Shown here piece by piece: positions 1 to 5,700 of a stretch of DNA of 7,238 nucleotides; positions within the stretch are counted from its first letter, which is position 1; every line of letters begins with the position of its first letter. Source of the DNA: Pseudomonadota bacterium (GTDB lineage: Bacteria > Pseudomonadota > Gammaproteobacteria > Steroidobacterales > Steroidobacteraceae); NCBI GenBank assembly GCA_021817875.1, contig JAKAFQ010000205.1, positions 1 through 7,238 of the forward strand, given 5' to 3'. Made by a program: the position numbers and the translations under genes. The notes beneath the pieces were generated by a model. That model saw only the letters and a program-made list of their open reading frames with translations, did not search any database and was not told the DNA's origin.

Positions 1-422
1 GCACGGGATCTATGTTTTGTCTATACAGTGCCGCAAGATGGGCGCACGATCCCAAAGGCTAAAATTCAGCCTCTTCGCAAACCCTAGATCGTCAAAGGAG
101 ACGCGAGCGTCAGTAAACTCACGCTAGTGGATCAAGAACATGATTGATCTCGCGCCAATTCTCGAATTAGAAGACAACTCGCTGATTTTGCCGAATATTA
201 TGTGATTATGTAATCTTTCCTGCAGAAATTCCGATAACAAATGCCGCCCAGAAGCGCTCGCGTGCGCGCTTGGTCTCTGAGTTCCCTCTGCTGCTCGGTT
301 GAAGCCCTGCTGGGCAGCCGTGATACGAGTACGTTGCCTCATGCAGCGTTTGTCATTTCAACTGCAGGAGGCGTTGCGCGAAGTGCAACAGCATGTGCCG
401 CCGATCGCGCAGCAATGCGCAC
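1..422. other. Intergenic stretch with no convincing gene
   Basis: All open frames here are short, lack a good ribosome binding site and have no recognisable protein features. A sigma70-like pair can be read on the plus strand, TTGCCG (188-193) and TAATCT (211-216) with a 17-base spacer, but it points into the antisense of the lipoprotein gene and has no target. ATTATGT occurs twice in direct orientation (198-204 and 206-212). Small stem-loops can be drawn at 56-72 (AGGCT/AGCCT) and 100-111 (GACGC/GCGTC). The plus frame around 340-420 looks mildly coding-like but cannot be assigned. Confidence 0.5.
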
Positions 423-431
423 TTACGGCAC
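395..431 (-). terminator. Nested stem-loop at the lipoprotein stop codon
   Basis: GTGCCG (395-400) pairs with CGGCAC (426-431). Inside it GCGCA (407-411) pairs with TGCGC (416-420) around a 4-base loop. The structure straddles the stop codon at 423-425, where an mRNA end could lie. There is no run of T after it on the minus strand, so it does not meet the usual intrinsic-terminator pattern. It may be a stabilising 3' hairpin or chance. Confidence 0.3.
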
Positions 432-917
432 GGGGACCGGCGCAGCCTGGATTCTTGATTGCAGCAGCCGCCCTACATCCTCGGTTCGCTCCCGATCGAT
501 AACGGCCCCGCGAATCTGAAATGAGTCGATCTTCCCGTCGCGCCGCCTGATCACTACGGCACGGTTGTTGAGGTAGCGCTGAACGTCGATCGAGGCTATC
601 CGGCGATACCGAATATGCAGCCCTGTGCCTGAGCGAGAAGCGGCCGTCCCTCCCACGATTAGGGTCAACGATCGCTCTGTCAGCGCCAAAGTGCCTTCGA
701 TAGCATGTGCACCCGCCTCGACGTACGCGCTGGGACTGGCAAGGGCATCTATGCCGGAAAACCACATAACGCGGAGGGTCGTAACAGCTCCCTCATCGAT
801 AGGTACCCTCACCAGATCGAAATCTGCGAGGTTCTGTGAATTCGCGGCGCATCCAGATAACAGCGCCAGCTGCAATATGAGCATTGCACTAACGAGATTT
901 CGAGACGAAACGAGCAT
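423..917 (-). CDS. Putative outer-membrane lipoprotein of unknown function
   Basis: This 164-residue protein starts with a lipoprotein signal peptide: Arg6, a hydrophobic stretch at about residues 8-20, and the lipobox LSGC with the acylated Cys at position 23. Ala at +2 predicts sorting to the outer membrane. The mature part is about 142 residues. Residues about 75-160 alternate hydrophobic and charged residues, with a segment like RIASIDVQRYLNNRAVVIRRRDG followed by a final helix, which resembles small PH-like/GRAM-like beta barrels; this is inference from pattern, not a firm family match. The ATG at 915-917 has only a weak ribosome binding site. A second ATG at codon 12 would remove the positively charged n-region, so the first start is preferred. 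The gene diverges from the TPR gene. I do not recognise the specific family. Confidence 0.75.
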   Translation of the reverse strand: MLVSSRNLVSAMLILQLALLSGCAANSQNLADFDLVRVPIDEGAVTTLRVMWFSGIDALASPSAYVEAGAHAIEGTLALTERSLTLIVGGTAASRSGTGLHIRYRRIASIDVQRYLNNRAVVIRRRDGKIDSFQIRGAVIDRERTEDVGRLLQSRIQAAPVPVP

Positions 918-1208
918 ATGTAACTGCTACCGCTTCTGACTGCCCAGAGGAGGGGCACATTTTTATAATAAAGCCCGAAGGACGGAAAACGGCCATACGT
1001 AGTTTCATTGGCCATTCCGCCTCGTTCCCTCTCGCAACTACAGCGGGTTTACCGTTAGAGCGCCAACCTGGCATCCGTGCGCTCTTAGTGTAAAAGTGCG
1101 TCTGTGAGACGGCGCTGTGCGACCAGCAGATCTACCTATTGCCGCCTCTAACGTTCCGAACGAACATTTCTCGCTGGACCGTGAAGATCCATCGTGAGGA
1201 GTGTGATC
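918..1208. promoter_or_regulatory. Divergent intergenic region with AT-rich promoter-like patch
   Basis: The region separates two genes transcribed away from each other, so it should carry both promoters. The clearest patch is 961-970. On the plus strand it contains an exact TATAAT (964-969), and on the minus strand it reads TATTAT followed by AT-rich sequence. Neither strand shows a good -35 hexamer at 16-18 bases. A small stem-loop, CGTCT/AGACG with a 3-base loop, lies at 1099-1111 in what would be the TPR gene leader. Exact promoter positions are not supported. Confidence 0.25.
1196..1201 (+). promoter_or_regulatory. Ribosome binding site of the TPR gene
   Basis: GAGGAG lies 7 bases upstream of the ATG at 1209. 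In-frame GTG codons at 1194 and 1203 also exist, but the first overlaps this site and the second is too close to it. The site therefore decides for the ATG at 1209. Confidence 0.75.
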
Positions 1209-2327
1209 ATGCACTGCCGCTTTGCGCATCTGTGCAGAATCTTCGGGCGCAATGGGGTGACTGGGATCATTACGGGTGGTCTGTTCTTAGCTGTCGTTTC
1301 GATCGCTATTCCGGGCGTCGCCGCGGCTACGAACATCTGCGATGACCCGTCGCGCGGCTCGGCCGCGGTTAAGCTCGTTTGCGGTGGCTTTGAGAAGATC
1401 GAGCGAGGCGACATCGACGGTGCCGTTGTCGATGGTCAGCGGGCGCTCGCATTGCAGCCGAACCTGAGCGAAGCGCACCTGATGCTCGGCATCGGCTATT
1501 ACGACAAGAAGGAGTATGCACGGGCGCTCGTCGAATACAACAAGTACTTGGCGGTCAACCCGGATAACTATCATGCCTGGAACAATCGCGCTGGTGTGTT
1601 TCTAAGAATGGGAAACCTGGCTGAGGCGCGGTCGGACATTGACCGTGCGCTCGTACTCAAACCAAACGATCCGCAGCTTCTCTGGAACCGCATTAGAATC
1701 GCGAGCCAGGCCGACGACTGGCAGACCATGATCTCGGACACCACGTGGTTACTGGATCACTATCCGCCCGATGCGAAATGGTTGGTAATGCGAGGGAGGG
1801 CGCTGGGAGCGGAGTCGCGCGAGAGGGAGGCGCTTGCGGACCTGCAGAGAGCCGTTAGAATGGCACCAACAGCGGAAGCCCACGTCTACCTCGGCATCAC
1901 CCGGAATTTCCTCGGGCAATATGAGTCCGCCGTGGAGGACTTTACGAGCGCGCTGGCGATCGATAGGACGCTGGTATCCGCATATCTCTGGCGATGCAGG
2001 GCACAGTATCACCTGCAGCAGTTTCGCGCGGGTCTTCTGGATTGCGACGAATACGTCAAACGAAATCCCGAAGATTATGAGGGGTATTACGTTCGCGGCA
2101 TTCTACGCAGCCGCGCGCGTGATCAGGACGGGGCACTGGCCGACTACCGCCATGCAATCGAGCTGGCGAAAACCATAAGCGAACGTGCGAACGCATGGTA
2201 CGGCATTGGATTGGCGAACGAGCGCGCCGGGCGTGTGAAGGACGCGCGGGAGGCTTACGACCGGACTCTCCAAATTGATCCTCAGTATCGCCAGGCAAGG
2301 GAGGCACTCGGACGTGTTCGCCGGTGA
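1209..2327 (+). CDS. Exported tetratricopeptide-repeat protein
   Basis: This 372-residue protein has a signal-peptide-like N-terminus: Arg4, Arg10 and Arg14, then a hydrophobic segment at about residues 17-38 ending in VAAA, with likely cleavage near residue 40. The rest, about 54-360, is built of roughly nine 34-residue TPR units, starting near residues 54, 88, 122, 156, 190, 223, 256, 290 and 326. Several show the canonical pattern with Gly at helix A and Ala/Pro at the helix B end, for example AWNNRAGVFLRMGNLAEA and ALVLKPNDP. TPR solenoids mediate protein-protein contacts and have no catalysis of their own. Cys43 and Cys58 sit just after the signal peptide and could form a disulfide in the periplasm, which is inference. 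The start is set by GAGGAG at 1196-1201. The partner is unknown; the divergent lipoprotein is the only neighbour that would share the envelope. Confidence 0.88.
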   Translation: MHCRFAHLCRIFGRNGVTGIITGGLFLAVVSIAIPGVAAATNICDDPSRGSAAVKLVCGGFEKIERGDIDGAVVDGQRALALQPNLSEAHLMLGIGYYDKKEYARALVEYNKYLAVNPDNYHAWNNRAGVFLRMGNLAEARSDIDRALVLKPNDPQLLWNRIRIASQADDWQTMISDTTWLLDHYPPDAKWLVMRGRALGAESREREALADLQRAVRMAPTAEAHVYLGITRNFLGQYESAVEDFTSALAIDRTLVSAYLWRCRAQYHLQQFRAGLLDCDEYVKRNPEDYEGYYVRGILRSRARDQDGALADYRHAIELAKTISERANAWYGIGLANERAGRVKDAREAYDRTLQIDPQYRQAREALGRVRR

Positions 2328-2473
2328 TGAGGTACTGGCGCGAGCGTGCGCTCACCGTAGACTTTGGAAAGAGGTCGTGCGAATGCATCTGCTGAGCTCC
2401 AGGGTGAACGTCATCATTTGAGCTGAAGCGTCGGATAGCACGGTGCAAACCGCGGTCGAACCTGCGTTAGCGC

Positions 2474-2500
2474 GAATTCGGTGCCGGACGTGAATTCGGT
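2474..2500. repeat. Short direct repeat, GAATTCGGT twice
   Basis: GAATTCGGT occurs at 2474-2482 and 2492-2500, an 18-base period. It lies about 150 bases after the TPR stop codon. No function is evident. Confidence 0.5.
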
Positions 2501-2517
2501 CCCATGTTCTGCCTGCT

Positions 2518-2554
2518 GGTTACCGGTATCTCGGCAGGGGTTACCGAAATCTCG
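2518..2554. repeat. 16-base direct repeat with 21-base period
   Basis: GGTTACCGGTATCTCG (2518-2533) and GGTTACCGAAATCTCG (2539-2554) match at 14 of 16 positions. The 21-base period is two helical turns, which would place both copies on the same face of the DNA, as in tandem regulator binding sites. No regulator can be named. Confidence 0.6.
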
Positions 2555-2605
2555 TTGGATCGACAGCAGTCCATAAAGGGCACGCCAGCTGGTGCCATAA
2601 TGTTA

Positions 2606-2621
2606 CATAATATATATTATG
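2606..2621. repeat. Perfect 16-bp AT-rich palindrome
   Basis: CATAATATATATTATG is a perfect palindrome in an otherwise GC-rich window. It could be an operator, an easily melted site, or a chance feature of a promoter region. It is followed at once by the GTGAC/GTCAC inverted repeat. Confidence 0.7.
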
Positions 2622-2630
2622 CGTACTATT

Positions 2631-2645
2631 GTGACCATGTGTCAC
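2631..2645. repeat. Inverted repeat GTGAC-N5-GTCAC
   Basis: GTGAC (2631-2635) and GTCAC (2641-2645) form a dyad with a 5-base centre. It resembles a dimeric regulator half-site pair but does not fit the CRP consensus, because the spacing is off by one and the right half ends in G. It may be an operator; no regulator can be named. Confidence 0.35.
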
Positions 2646-2769
2646 GGCAGACCCAGTTCTTAAGCAGTCAGTCTCCGCACCGCGCCCGCCGGCGGCAATG
2701 ATCTGAAGCAAGCCCGCCGGCACGGACTGAGAGTCTATAAGCTCACGCTCGAGCTCGGCGCTGCGCTGC

Positions 2770-2806
2770 GCCTCGATCCGCGCCTGTGAGGACCTCGGAT
2801 CGAGGC
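2770..2806 (-). repeat. 11-bp perfect inverted repeat downstream of the CopD-like gene
   Basis: GCCTCGATCCG (2770-2780) is the exact reverse complement of CGGATCGAGGC (2796-2806), with a 15-base centre. It begins about 21 bases after the stop codon of the membrane protein gene on the minus strand, the usual place for a transcription end. No T run follows, so it could be a Rho-dependent 3' boundary hairpin or a binding dyad rather than a classic intrinsic terminator. Confidence 0.55.
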
Positions 2807-2827
2807 TCGGCAAGCCAGTCTCGCTGA

Positions 2828-3289
2828 CTAGAATCCCTGAGCTCCGAGAACCGCGCCCGCCACGACGATCACCGCGACCGCGAGCAGCACCCGATGCACT
2901 GTCAGGACACGGCGCCAGATGCGCGACTCATCGTCCCCGTGCATCACCATCCGCTCGAACAGACCGCTCGGCTCGAGGACGAACAGCAATGTCACGAAGA
3001 AAAGCCAGTAGATCGCCATCGCGTCCAGCCACCAGAAGCGAGCCTGCGTGAAAAGCGTCCACATATGAAGCCGGCTCAGCATGTAGACCCCGGAGAGCCC
3101 GACCAGCGTCACCGCGATCCGGGCCTGGGGCGCGAATCGTCCTTCGATCGACCGGAACGCGCCATGTCGCTCACCCATCTCGCCCGCCCGCAGCGCCGGC
3201 AGAGCCACGGTGGTCGCGAAAGCCATACCTCCGATCCACCAGATCACGGAAAGCACGTGAACGGCAATCGCGACGTCGATATCCACCAT
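2828..3289 (-). CDS. Small CopD-like integral membrane protein, uncharacterised
   Basis: Read from the ATG at 3287-3289 this is a 153-residue protein with four predicted membrane helices, at about residues 6-30, 57-75, 86-107 and 132-150. The first helix reads IAVHVLSVIWWIGGMAFA, with a His followed by W-I-G-G, the pattern seen in CopD-like and related small bacterial membrane proteins. Such proteins are often annotated as copper-resistance related or possibly haem-binding, but the function is mostly unproven. A TTG seven codons upstream (3308-3310) keeps the frame open and would give 160 residues. Neither start has a good ribosome binding site. The ATG is preferred because it places the first helix at the N-terminus and because an FNR-activated transcript from 3341-3354 would probably begin near 3300-3306, after the TTG. 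The gene stands alone between non-coding DNA and a transposase relic. Confidence 0.75.
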   Translation of the reverse strand: MVDIDVAIAVHVLSVIWWIGGMAFATTVALPALRAGEMGERHGAFRSIEGRFAPQARIAVTLVGLSGVYMLSRLHMWTLFTQARFWWLDAMAIYWLFFVTLLFVLEPSGLFERMVMHGDDESRIWRRVLTVHRVLLAVAVIVVAGAVLGAQGF

Positions 3290-3340
3290 GGCAAGGTTCG
3301 CAGCAAACAATGAGCGTGTGCGGTCTCCTGGCCCACCGCC

Positions 3341-3354
3341 TTGATCCGCGTCAA
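3341..3354 (-). promoter_or_regulatory. FNR/Anr-type box upstream of the CopD-like gene
   Basis: TTGATCCGCGTCAA matches the FNR/Anr consensus TTGAT-N4-ATCAA at 9 of 10 defined positions; the G in the right half is a common variant. Its centre is about 58 bases upstream of the ATG at 3289. If the box sits at -41.5, transcription would start near 3306, leaving a leader of about 17 bases. The fit suggests oxygen- or nitric-oxide-responsive control of the membrane protein. On the other side lies only a transposase relic, so the membrane gene is the likely target. No strong -10 hexamer is seen. Confidence 0.55.
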
Positions 3355-3518
3355 TCGGACGGACCAGGGGCCTGTCGGCCGGGTCTGCGCGACGATACGC
3401 GGCGTTCCGCGAGTCCGCCAGTTCGCTGCGCGCCGGGGACGTGATTGACGGTCACCAAGCCGCGGCTGTCGCGGCCTGTGCAAAAAGACTGGTCCAGTGC
3501 CCGCTTCACCGCCGACCG

Positions 3519-3824
3519 GTCAAGAGAACGCTGGGTTTTCACCGGCTCTCGCAAGCACAGCGGCGCGCACCGAAGCGCGTGCTGCGCGAGGAACTTGGCC
3601 ATATCATCGATCGGGCACGGCCGGTGCAGTTCGCGCGCCGCTGGCTGCATGAGCATCGGCTGATCGTGCCGCGCGAGCGAGAGCTGCGCACGATGATCGC
3701 CAAGGCGATCGGCGCCCACGAGACGCAGCTGGCCCGTACGATCGTCGGCACCGTCGATCCGGCGTTGCTGGGCGAGTGGCGAACGATCCTGACGCGGCCC
3801 CGCGCAAGCGGTGCTGGGCTGTTG
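3519..3824 (+). pseudogene. Fragment of a Tn3-family transposase (N-terminal DUF4158 region)
   Basis: The plus frame starting at 3519 encodes about 100 residues. They resemble the N-terminal DUF4158 region of Tn3-family transposases: LGFHRLSQAQRR, then REELGHIIDRARPVQFARRW, then HEHRLIVPRERELRTMIAKA, then VDPALLGEWRTILTRPRASG. Full-length Tn3 transposases are near 1000 residues with a C-terminal DDE catalytic domain; nothing of that domain is present. Similarity stops near 3812 and the frame then runs antisense into the cupin gene. Upstream of about 3519 the frame stays open to a GTG at 3441 but no longer looks like transposase. It is therefore a relic cut at both ends and should be inactive. 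Family assignment is from recalled sequence patterns, without a search. Confidence 0.65.
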
Positions 3825-3842
3825 CTTGGTAAACGGCTGGCC

Positions 3843-4328
3843 TCACTTCTTGCCGGTACCGCTGCCGAGTGCCTCGATCTGCGAAACGTCCACGAGACTC
3901 CAGGGCATCCCGGCATTGCGGAACAATCGTTTATTCTGACGGGGGTAGTCGCACACGTCGTGGGCACGCCGCTCGCCGACGACGATACAGCGCAAGGGTG
4001 CAGAGCCGGTGTTTTTGATTGAATGAGGCAGGCCACCCTTCCGATAACCGATGAAATCGCCTGCGGCGATTGCGAACTCTTCATCCCCGATCACGGCGGT
4101 TGCCGTTCCGCTCAGGACAAAGACACACTCATCCTCGTAATGATGGACGTGATGTTCCGTGGTCTCATGGCCGGGCTCGACTTCGATGATATGGAAGCCG
4201 AAGCCCGATAGTCCTGTCGCATCGCCGAGCGACTTGTTAAGACGCTGCGCATTGGCGTTTCTGAAATGCGTCTTTCTGACGCCTGGCATTTCAGAAATTT
4301 CTCCGCTCCTTATCAAATACGTGCTCAT
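3843..4328 (-). CDS. Cupin-domain protein (COG3837-like)
   Basis: This 161-residue protein has one cupin barrel at about residues 43-120. Motif 1 is visible as G53, H60-V-H62, E67 and G74; motif 2 as G90, G99, H102 and N106. H60, H62, E67 and H102 are the expected metal ligands. The C-terminal tail (RRAHDVCDYPRQNKRLF, then a short strand) is typical of the COG3837 group of uncharacterised single-domain cupins, whose substrates are unknown. GAGAG lies 8 bases before the ATG at 4326-4328 and supports this start. The 3' end nearly touches the Tn3 transposase relic, so the relic may mark an old insertion boundary just behind the gene. The gene is probably transcribed alone. Confidence 0.88.
   Translation of the reverse strand: MSTYLIRSGEISEMPGVRKTHFRNANAQRLNKSLGDATGLSGFGFHIIEVEPGHETTEHHVHHYEDECVFVLSGTATAVIGDEEFAIAAGDFIGYRKGGLPHSIKNTGSAPLRCIVVGERRAHDVCDYPRQNKRLFRNAGMPWSLVDVSQIEALGSGTGKK
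4258..4297 (-). repeat. Nested inverted repeat inside the start of the cupin gene
   Basis: TTTCTGAAATG (4258-4268) is the exact reverse complement of CATTTCAGAAA (4287-4297). Inside it GCGTC (4268-4272) pairs with GACGC (4278-4282) around a 5-base loop. The structure covers about codons 11-24 of the cupin gene. It could fold in the mRNA near the start codon or serve as an intragenic operator. Confidence 0.55.
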
Positions 4329-4671
4329 TGCGCAACTCTCAGCTCGTGCAAACGCTGCGGCAATGGACCTGCCGCCTTGCGGCGGCGGCGCACGCAGACC
4401 GGCTGCGTGTCAACGTCATGAACTCGCGCCATAGAGGGCTCCTCGAGCACTGCGGTTGAATCGACGAGCGGGCCAGGCGCACCCGCGCAGGATGAAGCGC
4501 TGCCAAAGATGCCCCGCCTGGCTTACCTCCCCGGTATCGCGCGCCACCGGGACACGATCGGGTCCCCAGGTGCATTGTGGCAGGCATTGCGTCCAGAGAC
4601 GAGGCGTCACCCAGATGTCGGGCAAATTTACACTTTCACCTGGAGGGGCTGGCAGATGGTTTGCAATGGAT
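4329..4671. other. Intergenic region upstream of the cupin gene
   Basis: No protein-like open frame is seen on either strand. A minus-strand frame at 4416-4688 and plus-strand frames at 4456-4772 are open but lack a family pattern, plausible start context or protein-like composition. The part next to the cupin gene holds two tandem stem-loops (4371-4409). The region should contain the cupin promoter, but no clear -35/-10 pair was recognised. Confidence 0.45.
4371..4409 (-). repeat. Two tandem perfect stem-loops in the cupin leader region
   Basis: GCCGCC (4371-4376) pairs with GGCGGC (4381-4386) around a 4-base loop. CACGCAG (4391-4397) pairs with CTGCGTG (4403-4409) around a 5-base loop. They end 43 bases before the cupin ATG. 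Without a T run they are not a clear intrinsic terminator. They may act in the leader or mark an end for something transcribed across the region. Confidence 0.45.
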
Positions 4672-5001
4672 TCAAGAATCAAGGACATCCAATTGGACCG
4701 TCAGTTGCGCCGATGCCTGTAAAATCATACGGGACACGCATTCACCGCAAAAATAGCGGCAGCTGGCGCTGACGGTGTTCCAGTTGAAGCAACCGGTCGC
4801 CGGCTCGTACTCGTCGGTGTACTAGAAGGTGCAGTCGTCGAATCGATCGACCGCCACCTGCGTGTAAGCCCCTCACCGGTTGTACGAGGTCTGCGAACCG
4901 CTACCGTTTGAAATGACGCTCTCCGGCTCGAGGCCGTACGCCGGAGAATCGCTGGGCACCCTGCCGGCGAAGGCGATGCCCCGGGTACGAAGTTCCGGGG
5001 C
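4672..5001 (-). pseudogene. Decayed C-terminal fragment of a large exported protein
   Basis: One minus-strand frame reads as a continuous protein-like sequence across two stop codons. From about 4975 it gives FAGRVPSDSPAYGLEPESV, then GSGSQTSYNR, a TGA stop (4873-4875), then GAYTQVAVDRFDDCTF, a TAG stop (4822-4824), then YTDEYEPATGCFNWNTV and ASCRYFCGECV. Large exported proteins of environmental proteobacteria commonly carry a segment of the form RWGDY..(M/V)(S/A)VDP.DDCTFWYT.EY..G.FNW.TRI.SF.F..C near the C-terminus. In that alignment both stops fall exactly where Trp is expected (RWGDY and TFWYT). Each can arise from TGG by a single G-to-A change. No start, signal peptide or upstream part is present, so this is a truncated and doubly interrupted relic. 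It follows the SRAP stop codon directly and in the same frame. The family recall is from memory and needs a search. Confidence 0.7.
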
Positions 5002-5673
5002 TCACCCGACGGCCTGCACCAGCCCCGCGTCATCGCAGGCCAGTGAATTGATCCGCGGGCTCACCGCATGGCACGTGAGCAATGCATCGGGCGGTGTTCG
5101 CAGCAGCGCCCGGGCCTGCGCGGGGGTGCCGTGAAGCCAGATCTCGCACTCCTCGGCGCTTAGAATCGCCGGCATGTCATGCGTGGCCGTCTGTATCGAC
5201 TCGAGCGGCGCGTTTGCCGGTACCGTGAGGATCGCGCAGCCCTCGATCACGTCGCCCTCGTCGCTCTCCGTGCGATCCCAGACTGCGGCTACGGCGAATA
5301 CCGGTCGGCCGTTGGCATGCACGAAATAGGGTTGCCGGTATCCCGCGGACGTCAGTCGCCACGTGTAGAAGCCTGCGAACGGCAGCATGCAGCGCTGGCC
5401 ATTCAGCCAGGGGCCGCGGAACAGCGGACTGCTCTCCAGGGCGCCACATGAGAGACGCAGCCAGTGTCCGGCGGACATGTCCCCATGCGCCCATGCCGGG
5501 ATGAGCCCCCAGCGCATCATGACCGCCTCGGACCGGCCCTCGTGCAGGCGCACAGCCGGGACGTAGCGAGACGGCGCAACGTTGAAGCTCGCCGAAAAGT
5601 GCCACCATCGGAACTCCGGCGCCAGTGCGCGTTCGGCAAGGTCCTGGTCCGGCACGACATATCGCTCGCACAT
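5002..5673 (-). CDS. SRAP family protein (YedK/HMCES-like), divergent active site
   Basis: This 223-residue protein has the length and layout of SOS response-associated peptidase (SRAP) proteins. These bind abasic sites in single-stranded DNA and form a thiazolidine crosslink through Cys2. Cys2 is kept (MCERY instead of the usual MCGRY). Also present are the NVAPS motif (31-35), MMRWGLIPAWA (52-62), FRGPWLNGQRCMLP (85-98), GFYTW (101-105), ILTVPANAPLESI (148-160) and the His165 block THDMPAIL. Two of the four residues known from E. coli YedK are missing: the catalytic Glu of GFYEW is Thr104, and there is no Asn between residues 32 and 90 where the NAR(S/I)ET motif should be. The usual Arg after the conserved His is also absent (HDMP, not HDRMP). 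The ATG at 5671-5673 is fixed by the required Cys2, although no Shine-Dalgarno sequence precedes it, so translation may be leaderless or weak. The gene is not next to other repair genes. Confidence 0.88.
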   Translation of the reverse strand: MCERYVVPDQDLAERALAPEFRWWHFSASFNVAPSRYVPAVRLHEGRSEAVMMRWGLIPAWAHGDMSAGHWLRLSCGALESSPLFRGPWLNGQRCMLPFAGFYTWRLTSAGYRQPYFVHANGRPVFAVAAVWDRTESDEGDVIEGCAILTVPANAPLESIQTATHDMPAILSAEECEIWLHGTPAQARALLRTPPDALLTCHAVSPRINSLACDDAGLVQAVG

Positions 5674-5700
5674 GGAAAAAGCCTAGTGCAGACCGGGGTC

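Larger units (their letters stand above)
2328..2827. other. Non-coding, repeat-rich intergenic region
   Basis: No open frame here has both a plausible start and protein-like composition. A minus-strand frame at about 2541-2813 contains a charged, helix-like stretch (ARIEAQRSAELERELIDSQ), but it runs across the palindromes and has no recognisable family or ribosome binding site. The region holds direct repeats at 2474-2500 and 2518-2554, an AT-rich palindrome at 2606-2621, and inverted repeats at 2631-2645 and 2770-2806, listed separately. Confidence 0.5.

Noticed and set aside
2630..2646. Possible CRP site (TGTGA and TCAC halves)
   Set aside because: The spacing between halves is 7 rather than 6 bases and the right half ends in G instead of A, so it does not meet the consensus.
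2541..2813. Minus-strand frame with a charged helix-like stretch
   Set aside because: It spans the AT-rich palindrome, the dyads and the inverted repeat, has no start signal and matches no family I recognise.
3539..4084. Minus-strand open frame opposite the transposase relic
   Set aside because: Its Ser/Arg/Ala-rich composition is a GC-rich shadow, and it overlaps the cupin gene in a different frame.
4873..4875. Stop-codon recoding (TGA as tryptophan or selenocysteine) in the exported-protein frame
   Set aside because: A TAG follows 17 codons later at another expected Trp, no start or upstream gene body exists, and the neighbouring genes use TGA as their stop codon. Decay is the simpler reading.
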